From contig NVVL01000053.1 of NCBI GenBank assembly GCA_002402195.1, forward strand, positions 1 through 35,563: a DNA stretch of 35,563 nucleotides. The letters run 5' to 3'. This document shows, piece after piece, positions 32,571 to 35,563 of the stretch; the first letter of the stretch is position 1; the number at the start of each line of letters is the position of its first letter. The notes beneath the pieces were generated by a model. The model was not told the origin of the DNA, made no database searches, and saw only the letters and a list, made by a program, of their open reading frames with translations. The translations under genes and the position numbers were made by a program. This DNA is from Rickettsiales bacterium (GTDB taxonomy: Bacteria; Pseudomonadota; Alphaproteobacteria; Rickettsiales; Rickettsiaceae).

Positions 32571-34502
32571 TTAGTCTAGGGGGTAGTCTGATGTTTCTGC
32601 TGTGGCAGATACTCCGGCGAGGAGAGCTTCATCGTTGCCGTCATCATCTTCTGCCCGATGTGATGGGAGAATTACGTTTTCTTTATCTTTAGATTTTTCT
32701 TCGCGTGGGTTTCTTGCATCAGCTCGACTAACCATCTCTTGCCAGATGCCCTCTTGTTTGCAGAATTGTTCGAAGAGAGCAGGTTTTTGTTGAAGAACAT
32801 TATATAAACCTTGCATTCTAAGAGTGACAAGAAGCGGCATTATTTCATCCGAAGGGCTGCCTTCAGACATCACAACAAGGAGCGCCTTGATTGTAGTAAT
32901 AGCACCATCTTGTAGCATTTCAACGGGCGCTTCTTGATCTTGAACCTGTTTAAGCCCTGTGAGTAATTCGCCCAGACCATGCGCAGCTGCAAGCTCCAGC
33001 ATATCACCTGTGATTTCCGCACCATGGAGCACAGCGAGTTCTATCTGGTCTGAATAATCAGCCCCTGCTTTTATAAACATCTTCAAAAGTTCGTGGTCAT
33101 TATGATTGATATCAGCACCTGCTTTAACTAGTGTTGCAACAAACTCTCCATTCTTTGCTATGAGTGCATCCGCTATAAGCTGAGCCGCCTGTTCTCCGCT
33201 CATGTCAATAGCTTGAGATGCTTTGATAGCTTCTACAAACGCAGCTTTATGCTCTCCACCAATATAGTGCACATATTCTATTATATGGCGTCCATTATCA
33301 AGCTCTGTTGTTCCAATACCATGCTCTGCCATTGCGACAGAGAAGTTTACGGCACCCATCTCTACTGCGTGCTGTAGAGCGGTTTTTCTAGAGTCTATTA
33401 TACCACGAACTAATAGCTCAGAATCCAGGAAGTGCTTAAATACTGAAAGAGGAACTGTGTTGTGGTTTTCTATTAGGTAGTGTAATAGCATGGCGTTTGG
33501 GTCTCCAAAATTTGTCAGGATAATATCACTGACACCATTTAGAATCATTTTATCTAGGTAGTTTTGTGTAATTGATGCAACAAGCTCATCCAGGGTTTGT
33601 TGGACGATCTCAGATCCTTCTCCAATCAAGTTTGTTACTTCAGTTAACTCAAGCTTTTGGGCAAGAAGCTTCGCCCTCAGGTCAACCTCCAAACCAGCAT
33701 CAAGCCATTTTTGCAGGAACGAGATATCGCTGATTCCCAGGTGGATTTGGTAAATGAGCAGATGAAGGGCTGTTGTGCCATCTTCATTTGGGGCTGTTAT
33801 ATCAACGCCGCGTTCCACAAGAGCAGTGATAAATGGAACATTGTCTGTTAAAAGAGCTATATTTAGCGGTGTTGTTGTGCTTAGAGTGCCATTGTTTTCA
33901 CTAAGTGATCTCCCTGCAGCAAGCCAGCTATTTGTAAGTAGTTCTAAGACGCGCGGGTCTGTTTCGTTCGTTGCTATGAAATGCATGAAGCCATTAAAAC
34001 AATCTCCTTGATATGTTGTTAGCCCTTGCTGAACTATGTAGGAAGCTGCATATAGATCTGGAATAATTTGCATTTGACTAATCAATTGTGTATAAATTTT
34101 ATCAACAAGAATTATTCTTATCTCTAAGCTATTTTCTGCTCCATCTATGACTCCTTTAAATGCGCTATGTTGATCATTAGCTTTTTTAATACAAGACAAG
34201 AACCCCTCATCCATTAGGCCTTTGAAGCGCTCATCTAAATCAGTAATACGGTCCATATTAACGACAACTTCATTATCCATAGTAATTGCTTGTTGAAGCA
34301 TTAATTGTATTTCCCGCTTAAAGAACCTGAGTTTCGCTTGAAACTCATACCCTAAAGATGACCCCTTTTCTGCAAGGGCACTGGCAGCAACGGTATTATC
34401 ATTTCCCATCATAATCAGTAAGTATTGGTGAAATTGATCTTGGATGAGTTCGTTCTCAAAAAATGGGGTAATTTGTGTTGATTGTAAGCTAGTTCTAGAC
34501 AT
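32571..34502 (-). CDS. ankyrin-repeat-like large protein, candidate effector
   Basis: A 643-aa protein without signal peptide or membrane segments. Helical residues 1-170 precede diverged ankyrin units: TPLNIALLTDNVPFITALVERGVDIT and DGTTALHLLIYQ near 210-245, YLIENHNTVPL near 340, TALQHAVEMGAVNFSVAMAEHGI near 370, then VATLVKAGADINHND near 455 and LELAAAHGLG. The repeats are far more diverged than those of the gene at 8932. The C-terminus is charged and disordered (REEKSKDKENVILPSH, then an acidic AEDDDGNDEA stretch). The ATG at 34502 has GGAAG about seven bases upstream. Such proteins are frequent effectors in Rickettsiales; secretion is inferred only. Confidence 0.8.
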   Translation of the reverse strand: MSRTSLQSTQITPFFENELIQDQFHQYLLIMMGNDNTVAASALAEKGSSLGYEFQAKLRFFKREIQLMLQQAITMDNEVVVNMDRITDLDERFKGLMDEGFLSCIKKANDQHSAFKGVIDGAENSLEIRIILVDKIYTQLISQMQIIPDLYAASYIVQQGLTTYQGDCFNGFMHFIATNETDPRVLELLTNSWLAAGRSLSENNGTLSTTTPLNIALLTDNVPFITALVERGVDITAPNEDGTTALHLLIYQIHLGISDISFLQKWLDAGLEVDLRAKLLAQKLELTEVTNLIGEGSEIVQQTLDELVASITQNYLDKMILNGVSDIILTNFGDPNAMLLHYLIENHNTVPLSVFKHFLDSELLVRGIIDSRKTALQHAVEMGAVNFSVAMAEHGIGTTELDNGRHIIEYVHYIGGEHKAAFVEAIKASQAIDMSGEQAAQLIADALIAKNGEFVATLVKAGADINHNDHELLKMFIKAGADYSDQIELAVLHGAEITGDMLELAAAHGLGELLTGLKQVQDQEAPVEMLQDGAITTIKALLVVMSEGSPSDEIMPLLVTLRMQGLYNVLQQKPALFEQFCKQEGIWQEMVSRADARNPREEKSKDKENVILPSHRAEDDDGNDEALLAGVSATAETSDYPLD

Positions 34503-34619
34503 TCTATATCTTCCATATTAATTAACAAACCCAATTCATGGTTGGATTATCCATCAATACAAAATTATCTAGTGTTTTTCAACTGCTTAGCTGGATTTGT
34601 TTGCAACGAAACAGAAGCT

Positions 34620-34685
34620 TGGTATATGTGTGGCAATTAAACAACAAGATCTGTGGTATATATGGCAATCAAACAAGAGCATCTG
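34620..34685. repeat. imperfect tandem duplication upstream of the ankyrin gene
   Basis: Two copies, 34620-34653 and 34654-34685, both begin TGGTATAT and end in ATCTG, with GGCAATTAAACAA or GGCAATCAAACAA in the middle. They lie in the 249-bp gap between the ankyrin gene (starting at 34502) and the end of the MlaF-like gene. Both genes are read on the minus strand, so this is upstream of the ankyrin start and may hold its promoter. Confidence 0.6.
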
Positions 34686-34751
34686 TGACAACAACCACCA
34701 TAACCATTTCAGCCCTACAACCCAACAAGTACCCCACCCCCAGGGTAACCA

Positions 34752-35513
34752 CTAAACAATAACGGGCCCTTCGATGTTGCCGTTGATGAATTGGTGAAAA
34801 TGCGGGTTGCCGGAATCGTCTATCTCGTCTATTGAGCCGGACCAGATGATGCTTCCCTCATATAAAAAGGCTGCTTCTTTGCCGATTGCTCTGGCGCTTT
34901 GCATGTCGTGAGTGATGGTGATTGTGGTGGCGCCGAGCTCGTCTCTGACTTTGATTATCAGGTCGTTTATCACATTAGACATTATTGGGTCTAGGCCTGT
35001 TGTGGGTTCGTCGAAAAAGATGACTTTTGGGTCTGTGCAAATGGCTCTTGCCAGGGAGACTCTTTTTTGCATCCCACCAGAGAGTTCGGATGGATAAAAA
35101 TCCAGAATTTTCTCAGACAAACCAACAGAGCGGAGCTTCTTGCTTGCAAGATCGCGCTTGTCGTTTTTGTTCAAGGAATATAGTTTCTCGGCAAAAAATA
35201 CGATATTCTCCTGAACAGTCAGGGAGTCAAACAAAGCCCCTGCTTGGAATAAATATCCGAAATTTTGCAGCGCCTTTAAGCGCTCTTTTTGCGGCATGTT
35301 AACTGACTCTGTACCCTCATATAGAATGCTGCCAGAGTCAGGGGAAAGCAACCCGATCATTGTTTTGATCAACACCGACTTCCCAGTGCCCGATCCACCA
35401 AGAATCACGAGGGAACTATCTTTTTTCACATCAAGATTCACCCCTTTTAGCACATCATGAGCACCAAAAGATTTATATAGCGATCTTACCTTAAATTTTA
35501 AATTATCTGCCAT
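34752..35513 (-). CDS. mlaF: ABC transporter ATP-binding protein, MlaF-like
   Basis: A 253-aa ABC ATPase of the MlaF/Ttg2A type, the motor of the Mla phospholipid transport system that maintains outer-membrane asymmetry. Walker A GGSGTGKS is near residue 39, the Q-loop LFQAGALFDSLTVQENI near residue 89, signature ELSGGMQKRVSLARA near residue 143, Walker B KVIFFDEPTTGLDP near 163 and the H-loop ITHDM near 199. The FQAGALFDS segment and the MSNVINDLI step favour Mla over other importers. The permease (MlaE) would normally lie immediately upstream, beyond the window edge. The ATG at 35513 leaves 50 bases to the end. Confidence 0.92.
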   Translation of the reverse strand: MADNLKFKVRSLYKSFGAHDVLKGVNLDVKKDSSLVILGGSGTGKSVLIKTMIGLLSPDSGSILYEGTESVNMPQKERLKALQNFGYLFQAGALFDSLTVQENIVFFAEKLYSLNKNDKRDLASKKLRSVGLSEKILDFYPSELSGGMQKRVSLARAICTDPKVIFFDEPTTGLDPIMSNVINDLIIKVRDELGATTITITHDMQSARAIGKEAAFLYEGSIIWSGSIDEIDDSGNPHFHQFINGNIEGPVIV

Positions 35514-35563
35514 TAACTAAAGAAAAATTCTGTTATTAAATAATTACTTATCAAAATCAAAAC

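Noticed and set aside
34538..34762. 74-codon plus-strand frame in the gap before the MlaF-like gene
   Set aside because: It crosses the tandem duplication, has biased Thr/Ile composition and overlaps the convergent mlaF stop; no family features.
1..35563. tRNA or rRNA genes
   Set aside because: Intergenic stretches were scanned by eye for cloverleaf arms and TPsiC-like motifs and no candidate was found; a short tRNA could still be missed without a covariance search.

Overview
The window looks like a stretch of chromosome from a host-associated alphaproteobacterium, most likely order Rickettsiales. The clues are AT-rich DNA, short intergenic gaps, the lepB-rnc-era order, an alphaproteobacterial-type AddA helicase-nuclease, an AmiD/AmpD-like amidase, RNase J, a small protein resembling a Rickettsiales-restricted family, two ankyrin-type proteins and a repeat-rich autotransporter. 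FliO and FliP point to a lineage that kept flagellar genes (Midichloriaceae-like or a related protist endosymbiont) rather than Rickettsia itself. This placement rests on reading protein motifs; no search was run.

Layout. 1-1800: three small hypothetical genes. 1787-2886: pncC-like and pgpA on the minus strand, overlapping. 3006-7846: a plus-strand run of a small helical protein, fliO, fliP, trxA and a very large iron-sulfur flavoprotein that looks like an NfnB-NfnA fusion. 7980-10323: a hypothetical acidic protein converging on an ankyrin-repeat protein that carries a c-Myc-like nuclear localisation signal. 10758-14877: addA and an alpha/beta hydrolase (minus). 14906-17041: a GT4 glycosyltransferase (plus) converging on a peptidoglycan amidase (minus). 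17120-19546: lepB-rnc-era (plus). 19602-22172: nadK (minus) divergent from RNase J (plus). 22173-22860: a relic region with a palindromic element and the tail of a decayed Rpn-type nuclease. 22861-26943: a giant autotransporter. 27137-28839: yciB, an FTR1 iron permease and a cupredoxin, overlapping by 8 bp at each junction. 29319-30887: a GT8 glycosyltransferase. 30923-32455: an orphan Phd/VapB-type antitoxin divergent from a Fic enzyme with a well-marked promoter and three operator-like half-sites. 32571-34502: a second ankyrin-type protein. 34752-35513: an MlaF-like ABC ATPase.

How the parts fit. Housekeeping genes (protein secretion, RNA processing, ribosome maturation, NAD(P), phospholipid, envelope lipid transport, recombination) alternate with host-interaction genes (two ankyrin-type proteins, a Fic enzyme, an autotransporter, glycosyltransferases). 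The accessory genes carry the signs of recent change: near-identical 99-bp and 117-bp internal repeats, tandem duplications, a decayed nuclease tail and a solitary antitoxin.

The observations most worth following up are the NLS-bearing ankyrin protein, the Fic promoter/operator cluster facing an orphan Phd-family antitoxin, the one-piece Nfn-like flavoprotein, the minimal cupredoxin-FTR1 iron module, and a dispersed 11-base motif found just beyond the 3' ends of four genes. No rRNA, tRNA, CRISPR array or intact insertion sequence was recognised.
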